From positions 41,904-105,903 of the forward strand of contig JAFYYS010000005.1 in the NCBI GenBank assembly GCA_017546025.1: 64,000 nt of DNA, read 5' to 3'. Source of the stretch: Lachnospiraceae bacterium (GTDB lineage: Bacteria; Bacillota; Clostridia; Lachnospirales; Lachnospiraceae). The number at the start of each line of letters is the position of its first letter. Position 1 is the first letter of the stretch. A program made the position numbers and the translations under genes. The notes beneath the pieces were generated by a model. The model was not told where the DNA came from. It did not search any database and saw only the letters and a list, made by a program, of their open reading frames with translations. This document shows positions 17,342-25,629 of the stretch, piece after piece.

Positions 17342-17366
17342 CGTGGAAAATGTCACATTTTCCACG
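17342..17366. repeat. Near-perfect 25-base inverted repeat
   Basis: CGTGGAAAATGT (17342-17353) is mirrored exactly by ACATTTTCCACG (17355-17366) around a single C. It lies five bases beyond the stop codon of transglutaminase copy B and upstream of the MoxR promoter. There is no T-run on either side, so it is a poor intrinsic terminator. It contains a head-to-head pair of the GGAAAATG motif that recurs across the window. Confidence 0.8.
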
Positions 17367-17370
17367 GAAG

Positions 17371-19560
17371 TCAGTGAATCAGACGGTTGCCGAGCCGGCA
17401 GAGCAGGTAAAGGCGCGGCCTTTGCGCTTTGAACGAGGAAATCAGGCTGTCTGCGCCCTGCTCCATTACGGGAACGACCGCGGCAGGGTCGGCATCGGCG
17501 CCGTACAGATAGCGCTCGTAAGCGGGAATCCAGTCGGAGGCTCCGGCGGGCAGTGCCGCGAGAAGCTTCGTGTGGAATTCGGCAAGCGTTTCGGATTCCT
17601 CCTGCGTATGGCCGAGATAGGAGAGAATTCTTGTGTTTCTCCGGTAGAGCACGCGGATTTTCTCGGCGGCCGGAAGCTTTTTGTAAAGGGCCTTCGTGAT
17701 CAGCCGGTCCGAAAGAAGAACGGCGGCCGCAAACGCGAGGAGCGCTGCGAGGGCCAGCAACGTCACAACGAGAATCTGTCCGAACGGAATGCGCTTACGG
17801 CTTTCGGGCTGCGGCGCGGGCGTTAAGGACGGTGTCGGCTCGGCGGTCGGAACCACGTCATCTTCGTTCAAAGGCCAGTAGCTGTCGGCGGAGTAGCCGG
17901 GCGTCACGTCGAACGGAATCCAGCCGGCGTTCTCGAAATAAATCTCGCACCAGGCATGCGCCATGTCGCCGGTCACGGAAACGGTATTCTTGCCGTCAAG
18001 CGTCACGCTGAAGCCGTGCACGTAGCGCGCCGGAAGCCCTTCGGCTCTGGCGAGAAGCGTCATCGCGGTCGCGAAGTGTGTGCAGTAGCCTTCGCGCTTG
18101 GAAAGGAAATAATCGAGGAACGAGGCGGCATCCGTAACGCTGTCCGGGAACCGGCCGGGATCCTTCGTGTACGTAAAGCTGTTCAGTGCCTGTGCGATTC
18201 TTAATATCCGGTCGAAGTCGGTTTCGGCGCCGTCGGTCACCTGGTTAACCCATTCTTTCGTATATCGGTTTAGGGTGACGGCCTTTCCGTAATCGCGCTT
18301 CAATTGCTCGCGGTACTGCAGAAAATGCGAATACGACCGCGTGTAAGCGGACATGTCCGCGCGGAGCGAAAGCGCGTTCCAATCTGCTTCGGAAATCGGA
18401 GTGAGCCGGTTCATGAAGTCGGCGAACACGCTGTTTTTGAGGTTGACGCTGTAGCCGGAAACCTTGTAGCTGTTGTTCTCACCGCGCTTCTTGTCGTAGA
18501 GGAGATTCCGCCCGGTTTCCTTCACCGAAAGATCGCGAAGCGTCGAGCCCGTGACAAGCATCTTGTCGGGGGTGAACAGGTGTCTCGAGGAGAAGGTCCG
18601 GTACGTAACCTGAAGGTCAATCGGCCGCAGGTAATCGGTGAAGTTACTAAAACCCGAAAAGGCGCATCGTGTTTCCAGCGAATCGAATTCCGCTTCGAAG
18701 GCGGTTTTTACGGTGCTCTCCCATTTCATATCGGCGAATGTGTCGCAATACTGTCCGGCGAGGCGGACCGAAGGACTGTTTCCCGAAAGCGGGGTCAGGT
18801 ACATGACGATGGTATCGTCGTCATCGATCTTGCTGCCCGAAAGGCGCGCGCCCTCGGAGAAGCCGGGAATGTAGGAGTCGAAATCATCCGCTCCGCCGCG
18901 CCCTGTCAGGGAGGTTGTGAGATTTTGAATGTGTCCCCACAAAGCCCGGAAGACCCGCCATTCATAAGGCTTTTCCCCGACCGGAAAGAGCAGGCAGAAC
19001 AGAAGCCATAAGAAGACGAACGGGGCAACGAACGGGAGGTGGAGCGTATGGTCGGTGTGTCCGCTTTTCCGCCATAAAAGCTGTGTCTCGTCGGCGAAGA
19101 GAAGCATCAGAACCGAGAGAAATGTCATGACGCAAAGCTTTGTGATGTCGTAATCAAATACGACCGCGATGACGAGGCAGGCGATGACCGAAAGGGCAAG
19201 GGCGTATCGGGCAAGCCGGGACCGCTCGCAGAGAACGGCAGCCAGATGGGAGCCTGCGGCGATGGCGGGAATCAGCCAGATTTCCCTGTGCGAGAAGAAG
19301 TATTCCGCTCCGCCGGAAAGCGGTCCGAACAGTGCGGGAAGCCCCAAAAAGACGGCAATCGCACCCGCAAGGAGCAGCCGGTCACGACCCTTTAAGAACC
19401 GGAGAACGGCGAAAGCGACGCAGTAGAGCGCGGTATAAAGGCATATGCCGAAGCCGGCGTCCGGAATGCCGAGCTCATAGCGGAAGAACAGCACGAGGGC
19501 GTAGGAAAGCGGGAAGGAAATCACCCAGTCATAGAGGCAGCGGCCGTATCGTTTCATCAC
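17371..19560 (-). CDS. Transglutaminase-like membrane protein, copy B
   Basis: A 729-residue paralogue of the protein at 12912-15161 with the same order: membrane helices in the first 200 residues, an outside transglutaminase region, a late membrane helix (ILVVTLLALAALLAFAAAVL) and a cytosolic tail. The triad is visible as KREGYCTHFATAMTLLAR (Cys), GDMAHAWCEIYF (His) and PFDVTPGYS (Asp). The N-termini of the copies are close (MMKRYGRCLYDWVISFPLSY against MMKRLYGYLYEPVLALPFAL), while the outside regions differ a good deal. It overlaps its DUF58 partner by four bases. The duplication is old judging from the divergence. Substrate unknown. Confidence 0.88.
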   Translation of the reverse strand: MMKRYGRCLYDWVISFPLSYALVLFFRYELGIPDAGFGICLYTALYCVAFAVLRFLKGRDRLLLAGAIAVFLGLPALFGPLSGGAEYFFSHREIWLIPAIAAGSHLAAVLCERSRLARYALALSVIACLVIAVVFDYDITKLCVMTFLSVLMLLFADETQLLWRKSGHTDHTLHLPFVAPFVFLWLLFCLLFPVGEKPYEWRVFRALWGHIQNLTTSLTGRGGADDFDSYIPGFSEGARLSGSKIDDDDTIVMYLTPLSGNSPSVRLAGQYCDTFADMKWESTVKTAFEAEFDSLETRCAFSGFSNFTDYLRPIDLQVTYRTFSSRHLFTPDKMLVTGSTLRDLSVKETGRNLLYDKKRGENNSYKVSGYSVNLKNSVFADFMNRLTPISEADWNALSLRADMSAYTRSYSHFLQYREQLKRDYGKAVTLNRYTKEWVNQVTDGAETDFDRILRIAQALNSFTYTKDPGRFPDSVTDAASFLDYFLSKREGYCTHFATAMTLLARAEGLPARYVHGFSVTLDGKNTVSVTGDMAHAWCEIYFENAGWIPFDVTPGYSADSYWPLNEDDVVPTAEPTPSLTPAPQPESRKRIPFGQILVVTLLALAALLAFAAAVLLSDRLITKALYKKLPAAEKIRVLYRRNTRILSYLGHTQEESETLAEFHTKLLAALPAGASDWIPAYERYLYGADADPAAVVPVMEQGADSLISSFKAQRPRLYLLCRLGNRLIH

Positions 19561-20720
19561 AGCACCTCCTCTATGCGCGCATCCGGCGAAACGCGGATAA
19601 TCTCCGCGTGCGGAAGCTCGGGAATGGCAGCAGGGGCCTCGTCACCGGTTGTAACCAAGTAGATGATGACAGAGACGCCGCTTCCGGTCAGAAGGCGCAC
19701 GAACTCTTCCGAATCGCCGGTAAAGCGGTTCAGAATCAAAAGCGCGGCGCGCCCGCTAAGAAGCCCTTCCTTACCGGGCAGGTCCTTAAAGAACAGGCTG
19801 TCCTCCTGACGCTTCAAAAAGGCAAGCTTACAAAGCTTCTGATAGTAAGCATCAAAGGACGCGTGGTCGTTGATATACGAAGAAACGGTACGGTCCGTCC
19901 GGTGAAACGCGCGGACCGGAATTCTCTGCGATAAGAAGAACATCGAAAGCGCCAGAGCAAGCTCAAGCATCCGGTTCTCAACGGGCAGATACGAAGCAAT
20001 ATCGTCCGAAGGACGGCACGTGCTGAGGAGAATGCTGACATTCTGCCGCTCCTCGCCGATCATCGGGCGCGTCATCAGCTTCTGTGTGCTTGCCGTTGCC
20101 TTCCAATGGATGTGCCGCGGGTCGTCGCCCGGGACATATTCGCGCGGGAACTGATCGAGAACGGATGTCCCGATTGGCTGCTCGCGGTTTAAGATGCGCG
20201 AGAGATTCAGCCCCTTAAGATCCGAAACAGAGAAGACATGCGGGTAGATCGTAACCTCAAGCGGCTCGGGGTTTTGATAATGCATCCGGAAGATCCGCAG
20301 AAAATCCGTAATCTCCACGGTCTTAATGCCGACCCGGTACGTCCCGCGGTACTTGCAGACGAGCTTCGTATCCTTTTTCACGCCCGTCTTCGGCAGAAGC
20401 TCGCACTCCTCGCCGTCCCGAAGGTCAAGCACCGTTGAAAAGTCGGAATAGAAGAACACCTTGACCGAGGCAAATGCAAAGAAATCTTCATCCTGCAGCG
20501 TAAAAAAGTACGGAATCGCCTGGTTGCTGACAAATGTCTTGCCGACCAGCTGCTGGTAGATCGAGAACCGCATCCGGACCGCCAACAGGTACCCGAGAGA
20601 CATCAGCGGGACCGCCGTGACCATAATGAAGAAACCGTAGGTCACGGGACCTCCGGACAGGGAGATGCCGACGAGGGCGAGCACCCACAGAAGGCATAAA
20701 ATGATACGGTTACGGTTCAC
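19557..20720 (-). CDS. DUF58 domain protein, copy B
   Basis: A 387-residue paralogue of the protein at 15158-16318. Two N-terminal membrane helices (RIILCLLWVLALVGIS and a second ending near residue 48) are followed by the DUF58 signature QFPREYVPGDDPRHIHWKATASTQKLMTRP. The start is GTG at 20720; the text that follows (NRNRIILCLLWVLALVG) aligns with the ATG start of copy A, so I accept it. It is the first gene of the minus-strand operon and has its own promoter just upstream. Presumed to work with the MoxR ATPase and transglutaminase copy B. Confidence 0.88.
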   Translation of the reverse strand: MNRNRIILCLLWVLALVGISLSGGPVTYGFFIMVTAVPLMSLGYLLAVRMRFSIYQQLVGKTFVSNQAIPYFFTLQDEDFFAFASVKVFFYSDFSTVLDLRDGEECELLPKTGVKKDTKLVCKYRGTYRVGIKTVEITDFLRIFRMHYQNPEPLEVTIYPHVFSVSDLKGLNLSRILNREQPIGTSVLDQFPREYVPGDDPRHIHWKATASTQKLMTRPMIGEERQNVSILLSTCRPSDDIASYLPVENRMLELALALSMFFLSQRIPVRAFHRTDRTVSSYINDHASFDAYYQKLCKLAFLKRQEDSLFFKDLPGKEGLLSGRAALLILNRFTGDSEEFVRLLTGSGVSVIIYLVTTGDEAPAAIPELPHAEIIRVSPDARIEEVL

Positions 20721-20767
20721 CTCGGCTACCTGCTTTCTTCATTTCAAATGGCGGTTTGTTTCCCGTA

Positions 20768-20797
20768 ATTATATCATAAAAAAGGAAAATGCGACAA
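20768..20797 (-). promoter_or_regulatory. Minus-strand promoter of the DUF58/transglutaminase/MoxR operon
   Basis: On the minus strand TTGTCG (20797-20792), an 18-base spacer and a perfect TATAAT (20773-20768) lie about 48 bases before the GTG start of the DUF58 gene. A GGAAAATGCGA motif copy on the plus strand (20784) falls inside the spacer. Confidence 0.65.
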
Positions 20798-21070
20798 TGG
20801 AATATCCGTTGATTTTTCCCCGGGAGTCTTTCGGGAGTTGTATTTATCCGCCGCCGGAGAAAACCGGATTTTGATGTTGAATTCAGACAATTCTCTTTTT
20901 GGCTCCTTTGCTCCGGCTTTTGTTCAGGATGAACAAATCCGGAGACGCTTTTTGTGCACCATTTTTTGAGGGGCATCCGGTTGTTGTGCAATAGTTCTAA
21001 TGCAAAAAAACGGAAAAATCCGGGAAGGGCTTCGAGGGTGACGAAAATGCTTCGGAAGGCCTTTTTTTGA
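20798..21070 (+). other. Gap with two hairpin-plus-T-run structures, no gene seen
   Basis: The 412 bases between the divergent operons hold no convincing coding frame. Two structures read like terminators on the plus strand. CTCCGG...TTGTTC (20911-20925) pairs with GAACAA...CCGGAG (20931-20944) and is followed by CTTTTTG. AAGGGCTTC (21025-21033) pairs with GAAGGCCTT (21055-21063, one mismatch) and runs into seven T. No plus-strand gene precedes them, so either a small RNA is made here or they insulate the two operons. I found no credible promoter for such an RNA. Confidence 0.4.
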
Positions 21071-21100
21071 TTGACTTTTCGAAGTTCGGCGGCGTATGAT
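21071..21100 (+). promoter_or_regulatory. Promoter of the Tad pilus operon
   Basis: TTGACT (21071-21076), an 18-base spacer and TATGAT (21095-21100) lie 32 bases before the GTG start of the first pilus gene. It begins directly after the T-run of the second hairpin in the gap. Confidence 0.65.
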
Positions 21101-21132
21101 GGCGCCACAAAAACGAAGGAGCGTGATCAAGG

Positions 21133-22011
21133 GTGAAAACATTGGCGATCATTTGTCAGAAAACTTCCTACCTGCAGCAGATTGGAGAGGCAATGCCGAG
21201 ATATCTGCCGAGAGAATGGGTTGTCATGGGATTTTCCAACGAAGAAGAATTCGTAAAGGAAGCTCCGGTGAACGTTCTTCTCGCGATGACGGATGACCAG
21301 GCGGCATTTAAGGAACGGAACAAAAACCGTGCGGCCCGGATTCTGTTTCTGGTAGGCAGAAAAGAGGTTACGGAGGGCGAAGTCTTTATGTACCGCTCAG
21401 CCTCCGTAATCGCGGAGATTGTTATGCAGAAGCCTTCCGGGCCGCAGAGCCCGGAAGGAGGGGCAGGGGAACCGCTTCGAATCTACGGCTATGCAGCTGC
21501 AGAGGGAGGTTCGGGCTGCACGACGGAAGCATTCAAAAGAGCGGTAACTCTTTCGACAGAGGGAAAAACGGCGTTTTTAAGCTTGGACAGCGCGCCGGGA
21601 ATCCGCGAATTTGCCGCGGACGGAACAGGGCTCAGTGAGCTGATTTATCTTCTGAAGGAGTATCGGGAGGAGTGGACTACTCATATGGGGCATTGCGCGC
21701 AAACCATCGGGAATGCGGTCGTATTTGCCGGAGTCGCAAGGCTCGGAGACGAGCGGGGCTTTAACAGTCCGGAGGCAAAGGATTTCATTACGGGGCTCCG
21801 GCAGGCGGGATTCCGCTTCCTGATCTTTGATTTCGGGAAGAAGGGCACGGACGAGCTTTTGGGACTTTGCGAGAGAATCTATTTCACGGAGGGGAAGAAT
21901 GCCGAGAAACGGAACATTCTTCTGAACCAGTCCGAGGAAGGCGATTTCCGGGAGCGCGTCATGCCGTTAAGCGGTCTTGCCGAGGGAGGTCGGAATGGAA
22001 TCCGGGCGTGA
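21133..22011 (+). CDS. TadZ/CpaE-like localisation protein with a degenerate P-loop
   Basis: A 292-residue protein. Residues 1-100 resemble a receiver-like fold without an evident phospho-acceptor; residues from about 115 resemble a MinD/ParA-type ATPase (LRIYGYAAAEGGSGCTTEAFKRAV, then FLSLDSAPG and FLIFDFGKKG). In the deviant Walker A, GGSGCTT replaces the usual GGxGKTT, so the main nucleotide-binding Lys is a Cys. Degenerate P-loops are known in TadZ/CpaE proteins, which place the pilus machine in the cell. The start is GTG at 21133 with AAGGAG eleven bases upstream. It is the first gene of the Tad operon and overlaps the motor gene by 17 bases. Confidence 0.75.
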   Translation: MKTLAIICQKTSYLQQIGEAMPRYLPREWVVMGFSNEEEFVKEAPVNVLLAMTDDQAAFKERNKNRAARILFLVGRKEVTEGEVFMYRSASVIAEIVMQKPSGPQSPEGGAGEPLRIYGYAAAEGGSGCTTEAFKRAVTLSTEGKTAFLSLDSAPGIREFAADGTGLSELIYLLKEYREEWTTHMGHCAQTIGNAVVFAGVARLGDERGFNSPEAKDFITGLRQAGFRFLIFDFGKKGTDELLGLCERIYFTEGKNAEKRNILLNQSEEGDFRERVMPLSGLAEGGRNGIRA

Positions 22012-23239
22012 GGAGTTTCGGAATCTCTTCCGTGCCATGGTGTTAAGCCGGATTGACGGGTCTGTTGAGATGGACGATGAGGCGCTTCGGCTGATGATTG
22101 AGCAAACCATCCGGGACTATGTCCGGACGGAGCGCCGGCTCACTGTTTCCGAAAGGCGGCAGGCCAAAAAGGATGTTTTCGACTCGCTTCGGCGGCTCGA
22201 TGTCATCCAGGATCTGATGGAGGACCCGGACGTGACCGAAATCATGGTGAACGGACCGGACAGGATCTTCTTCGAGCGGGACGGCGGGCTGTATGAAAGC
22301 GGGAGGCATTTTTACGACCGGAAAAGGCTTGAGGACGTCATCCAAAAGATTGCATCCGGTGTGAACCGGGTCATCAACGAAGCCAATCCGATTGTGGACG
22401 CGCGCCTTCAGGACGGCTCGCGCGTGAACGCGGTTCTGCCGCCTGTAAGCCTGAGCGAAGCGGTGCTGACCATTCGGAAATTCCCGCGGGACCGAATTAC
22501 CATGGAGCGGCTCCTCGAACTTGGTTCCATAACGGAGGAAGCGGCGGAATATCTGAAGGTTCTCGTGCGGGCCGGCTACAACATCTTTGTAAGCGGGGGC
22601 ACCGGCGTCGGGAAGACCACATTTCTCAATGTTCTGTCGGATTACATTCCGCCCACGGAGCGCGTGATTACAATCGAGGACTCTGCAGAGCTTCAGATTA
22701 AAAACATCCCGAACCTCGTGCGCCTGGAGATGAGAAATGCAAACGTGGAAGGCAATCACGCGGTAACCATCCGTGACCTGATCAAGACCTCCTTGCGAAT
22801 GCGTCCCTCGAGAATCATCGTGGGAGAGGTGCGCGATGCGGCCTCCATTGATATGCTGCAATCGCTCAATACGGGACATAACGGAATGAGTACCGGACAC
22901 GCGAATTCCCCGGCGGACATGCTTTCGCGACTGGAAACAATGGCGCTGCTCGGGGAGGAAATCCCGCTTCTGGCAATCCGAAAACAGATTGCCTCGGCCA
23001 TTGATATCATCATTCAGCTCGGGCGGCTTCGCGACAGAACCAGACGTGTCACCGAGATTGTGGAAGTAGAGGCCTGCGTGAACGGCGAGATTGTTCTGAA
23101 TCCCCTGTTTCGGTTTGAAGAAGAAGGGGAGGATGAGAACGGCCGTATCATCGGGACGCTTCGGCATCTCGGGAACCGACTGAAGCGGCGCGGCAAGCTG
23201 GCGGCCGCCGGGGAGGAACAGTGTTTGTCGTATATGTAA
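21995..23239 (+). CDS. cpaF: Tad pilus secretion ATPase (CpaF/TadA)
   Basis: A 414-residue type II/IV secretion ATPase. I start it at ATG 21995 with GGGAGGT four bases upstream rather than at the TTG 18 bases earlier. The N-terminal domain includes MEDPDVTEIMVNGPDRIFFE and DARLQDGSRVNAVLPP. The core has Walker A GGTGVGKTT (201-209), an Asp box in VITIEDSAELQI, Walker B RIIVGEVRDAAS and the His box STGHANSPADMLSRLE. It drives assembly of the Flp pilus from the cytosolic face. Genes overlap on both sides (17 and 19 bases). Confidence is very high. Confidence 0.97.
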   Translation: MESGREEFRNLFRAMVLSRIDGSVEMDDEALRLMIEQTIRDYVRTERRLTVSERRQAKKDVFDSLRRLDVIQDLMEDPDVTEIMVNGPDRIFFERDGGLYESGRHFYDRKRLEDVIQKIASGVNRVINEANPIVDARLQDGSRVNAVLPPVSLSEAVLTIRKFPRDRITMERLLELGSITEEAAEYLKVLVRAGYNIFVSGGTGVGKTTFLNVLSDYIPPTERVITIEDSAELQIKNIPNLVRLEMRNANVEGNHAVTIRDLIKTSLRMRPSRIIVGEVRDAASIDMLQSLNTGHNGMSTGHANSPADMLSRLETMALLGEEIPLLAIRKQIASAIDIIIQLGRLRDRTRRVTEIVEVEACVNGEIVLNPLFRFEEEGEDENGRIIGTLRHLGNRLKRRGKLAAAGEEQCLSYM

Positions 23240-23934
23240 AAGTTTTTTTTCGAAATCTTCTTTTCGTCATGCTTTCCGGGTTTCTGTTCTTCCGAACGCC
23301 CTGGTGTGCTCTATGGCTTGGGCCCTATCTCTTGTACCGCCTGCACCGGGACCGGAAAGAAGCCGAAGAGAAGAGACGGAGGCTTTTAGCCTCCCAGTTC
23401 AGGGACGGCATGCAGTGTATGCTGTCGTCCCTGGAGGCGGGGTACAGCGTGCCGAACAGCGTGGACGCCGCGATTAAGGATCTGCGCGTGATGTTCGACG
23501 AACGCGCCCCGATTGTTGCCGCCTTTCGGCGGATGAGTCACAGGCTCCGAAACGGAGAGGACGCGGAAACCGTCATTCGCGATTTCGGAGAACGCAGCGG
23601 CGTGGAGGATATCCGAAACTTTTCCGTGGTATTTTCCATCGCAAACCGCTCTGGCGGGGACATCGTGCATGTCATTCGTTCCGTGAATGACATGCTCTAT
23701 CAAAAACAGGAAGTGCTTCGGGAGATCCGAACCGTCCTTTTAGCCAAGCAGCTGGAGGTCACCATCATGCGGTGGATGCCGTTTCTGATTCTGGCATATT
23801 TCGGACTGTTCGCCCCGAGCTTTCTGGAACCTTTATATGCGGGAATAACCGGCCGGTTCATCATGCTGGTTATCTATACATTGTATCTGCTTCTGTGCCG
23901 TTATGCGGAGAAGATAGCGGATATCACCATGTAA
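23221..23934 (+). CDS. tadB: Tad pilus platform protein TadB
   Basis: A 237-residue membrane protein. It begins with GTG at 23221 inside the end of cpaF, behind GGGGAGG. One hydrophobic segment lies near the start (LLFVMLSGFLFF) and two at the end (MPFLILAYFGLFAPSFL and FIMLVIYTLYLLL). Between them is the GspF-like cytosolic helical domain with FRDGMQCMLSSLEAGYSVPNSVDAAI and NFSVVFSIANRSGGDIVHVI. Platform proteins TadB and TadC form the inner-membrane base on which CpaF acts. It is shorter than many TadB proteins because the long N-terminal part is missing. Confidence 0.9.
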   Translation: MFVVYVKVFFRNLLFVMLSGFLFFRTPWCALWLGPYLLYRLHRDRKEAEEKRRRLLASQFRDGMQCMLSSLEAGYSVPNSVDAAIKDLRVMFDERAPIVAAFRRMSHRLRNGEDAETVIRDFGERSGVEDIRNFSVVFSIANRSGGDIVHVIRSVNDMLYQKQEVLREIRTVLLAKQLEVTIMRWMPFLILAYFGLFAPSFLEPLYAGITGRFIMLVIYTLYLLLCRYAEKIADITM

Positions 23935-23959
23935 CAGGAAAGGAGGGATCGAAGAGTTC

Positions 23960-25408
23960 ATGACCGTTGTTTTGATTTCGGCGTTTTTCGGGGCCGTTGC
24001 CGTCGGGCTTTTGGTCGCGGGATTTGTCAGGACATCCGGGGATGACCCGGACGGAAGAATCCTTCGCGAGGCGGGAAAAGGGTACCTTCGGGGCGGTTAC
24101 ATGCTCTATGTGATTCGACGCATGGTTCTTAAGAGGCTTCAGTTGGAGCAAAGAGAAGAACAGTTCTGCCGGGCGGTCAGGGTGAACGGGAATCCGAGAC
24201 TCTGGCGGCTTAAGCGGGAATGCACGAACGGGATGCTTCTGTTCGGAATGCTGATTGCGCTCAGCGGACTGACTGCCGCAATGGCAGCATCGGGAGCCTA
24301 TGCCGATTCGAAAATCGAAACCATTGAGCGGCCGAAAACCGGGACGGAAGTCTATCACCTTCGGGCGAGGCTCGGAGACGAGGATATCGAGATGGAGCTT
24401 CCGATCAAAGAGAGAACGCTGACAACGGACGAAGTGCGGGAAATCTGGCAGATGGCAAAGGAGACGCTTCCGACGCAGATGCTCGGGGACAATCCCGATG
24501 CGGACGATGTGGCGGAACGGCTGAACTTTGTCAAAAAGCTTCCGGGAACCAATATTGACCTTGTATGGATGTCTTCCGATTACAAGCTAATTGATTACGA
24601 GGGCAAGGTGCATCCGGAGGAAGCGGAGCCGGAGGGCAGCATTGTCACGGTTACGGTGCGGCTGAAGTACGGGGATATCACGGAGTTTTTGGATATTCCG
24701 GTCCGTGTCGTCAGGAGTCTCTCCGGAATTGATGAAAAGGAACAACTGGTTGAGGAACTTAAAAAGCTGGACAGCGACCGGGTCAACGACCGGGAATGGG
24801 AGCTGCCGACCGATATGGGGGAAACCCCGGTGGCATTTTACAGGAAAAAGGACAGAACTCCCTGGCTGTCTGCAAGTCTCTTTTTGTTGTTTGCCGTCGG
24901 ACTGTTTGCAAAGTGGGTGTCCGAAGACAAGCGTCTGCGCGCAGAAAGAGAGGATCAGATGCTGCGGGACTATCCGGAGCTGGTCAGCAAGATAACACTT
25001 TTGATGCAGGCGGGCCTGACGCTTCGGCTGGCCTGGGACAGAATCACGGACGATTATCTGTCCTCGGGGCAGAGCGACGGACCGCGGTATGTCTATGAGG
25101 AAATGCGCAATGCGCGAAACAAACTAAATGCCGGTGTCCCGGAAGAGACGGCTTATGAGGAGTTCGGAAGGAACTGCGGAAACATCCGTTATCTGCGACT
25201 GTCTTCCGTGCTTGTTCAGAACCTGAAGAAGGGGACCGGCGGACTGATTCCCCTGCTCCGGAAGGAAGCGGCGGAGGCTTTTGCCGACCGGAAGGAGCGG
25301 GTGAAGCAGCGTGGGGAAGAGGCCGGAACGAGGCTTCTGCTGCCGATGGCGGGGATACTCGTTCTGATTCTGGCCATCATTATGATACCGGCATTTCTAA
25401 GTTTCTAA
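23960..25408 (+). CDS. tadC: Tad pilus platform protein TadC with a large inserted domain
   Basis: A 482-residue membrane protein, compared with about 300 for usual TadC. A hydrophobic segment opens it (VVLISAFFGAVAVGLLVAGF), a second lies near residue 95 (GMLLFGMLIALSGLTAAMAA) and a third near 300 (PWLSASLFLLFAVGLFA). Between the second and third is a stretch of about 190 residues that should lie outside the membrane, rich in charged residues and beta-like text (VYHLRARLGDEDIEMELPI, SIVTVTVRLKYGDITEFLDI). The C-terminal 150 residues are the GspF-like domain (LMQAGLTLRLAWDRI, LSSVLVQNLKKGTGGLIPLL) and a final helix. GGAGG precedes the ATG by about ten bases. Confidence 0.85.
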   Translation: MTVVLISAFFGAVAVGLLVAGFVRTSGDDPDGRILREAGKGYLRGGYMLYVIRRMVLKRLQLEQREEQFCRAVRVNGNPRLWRLKRECTNGMLLFGMLIALSGLTAAMAASGAYADSKIETIERPKTGTEVYHLRARLGDEDIEMELPIKERTLTTDEVREIWQMAKETLPTQMLGDNPDADDVAERLNFVKKLPGTNIDLVWMSSDYKLIDYEGKVHPEEAEPEGSIVTVTVRLKYGDITEFLDIPVRVVRSLSGIDEKEQLVEELKKLDSDRVNDREWELPTDMGETPVAFYRKKDRTPWLSASLFLLFAVGLFAKWVSEDKRLRAEREDQMLRDYPELVSKITLLMQAGLTLRLAWDRITDDYLSSGQSDGPRYVYEEMRNARNKLNAGVPEETAYEEFGRNCGNIRYLRLSSVLVQNLKKGTGGLIPLLRKEAAEAFADRKERVKQRGEEAGTRLLLPMAGILVLILAIIMIPAFLSF

Positions 25409-25431
25409 AACGCCGGGCGAAAGGAGTTACC

Positions 25432-25629
25432 ATGAAAAGAATGTTACACAGAATAAAGGACACGTTTAAAGGGCTCATGGAGGACCAAAGCGGAATCGGC
25501 GTGGTGGAAATCATACTGATTCTCGTGATCGTCATCGGCCTTGTATTAATCTTTAAGAACGAGATCACATCGATTATCAACAGCGCCTTCGATTCCATCA
25601 AATCCGATTCCGGAGCAATCTTACGATGA
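25432..25629 (+). CDS. Flp1-like type IVb pilin
   Basis: A 65-residue pilin. A short basic leader (KRMLHRIKDTFKGLMEDQ) ends at SGIGVVEIILILVIVIGLVL, the hydrophobic segment of Flp pilins with the conserved Glu five residues into the mature part. Cleavage by the prepilin peptidase encoded at 28853 is expected just before this segment. A short amphipathic tail follows (KNEITSIINSAFDSIKSDSG). This is the major subunit candidate. AAAGGAG lies seven bases before the ATG and the stop overlaps the next start (ATGA). Confidence 0.9.
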   Translation: MKRMLHRIKDTFKGLMEDQSGIGVVEIILILVIVIGLVLIFKNEITSIINSAFDSIKSDSGAILR

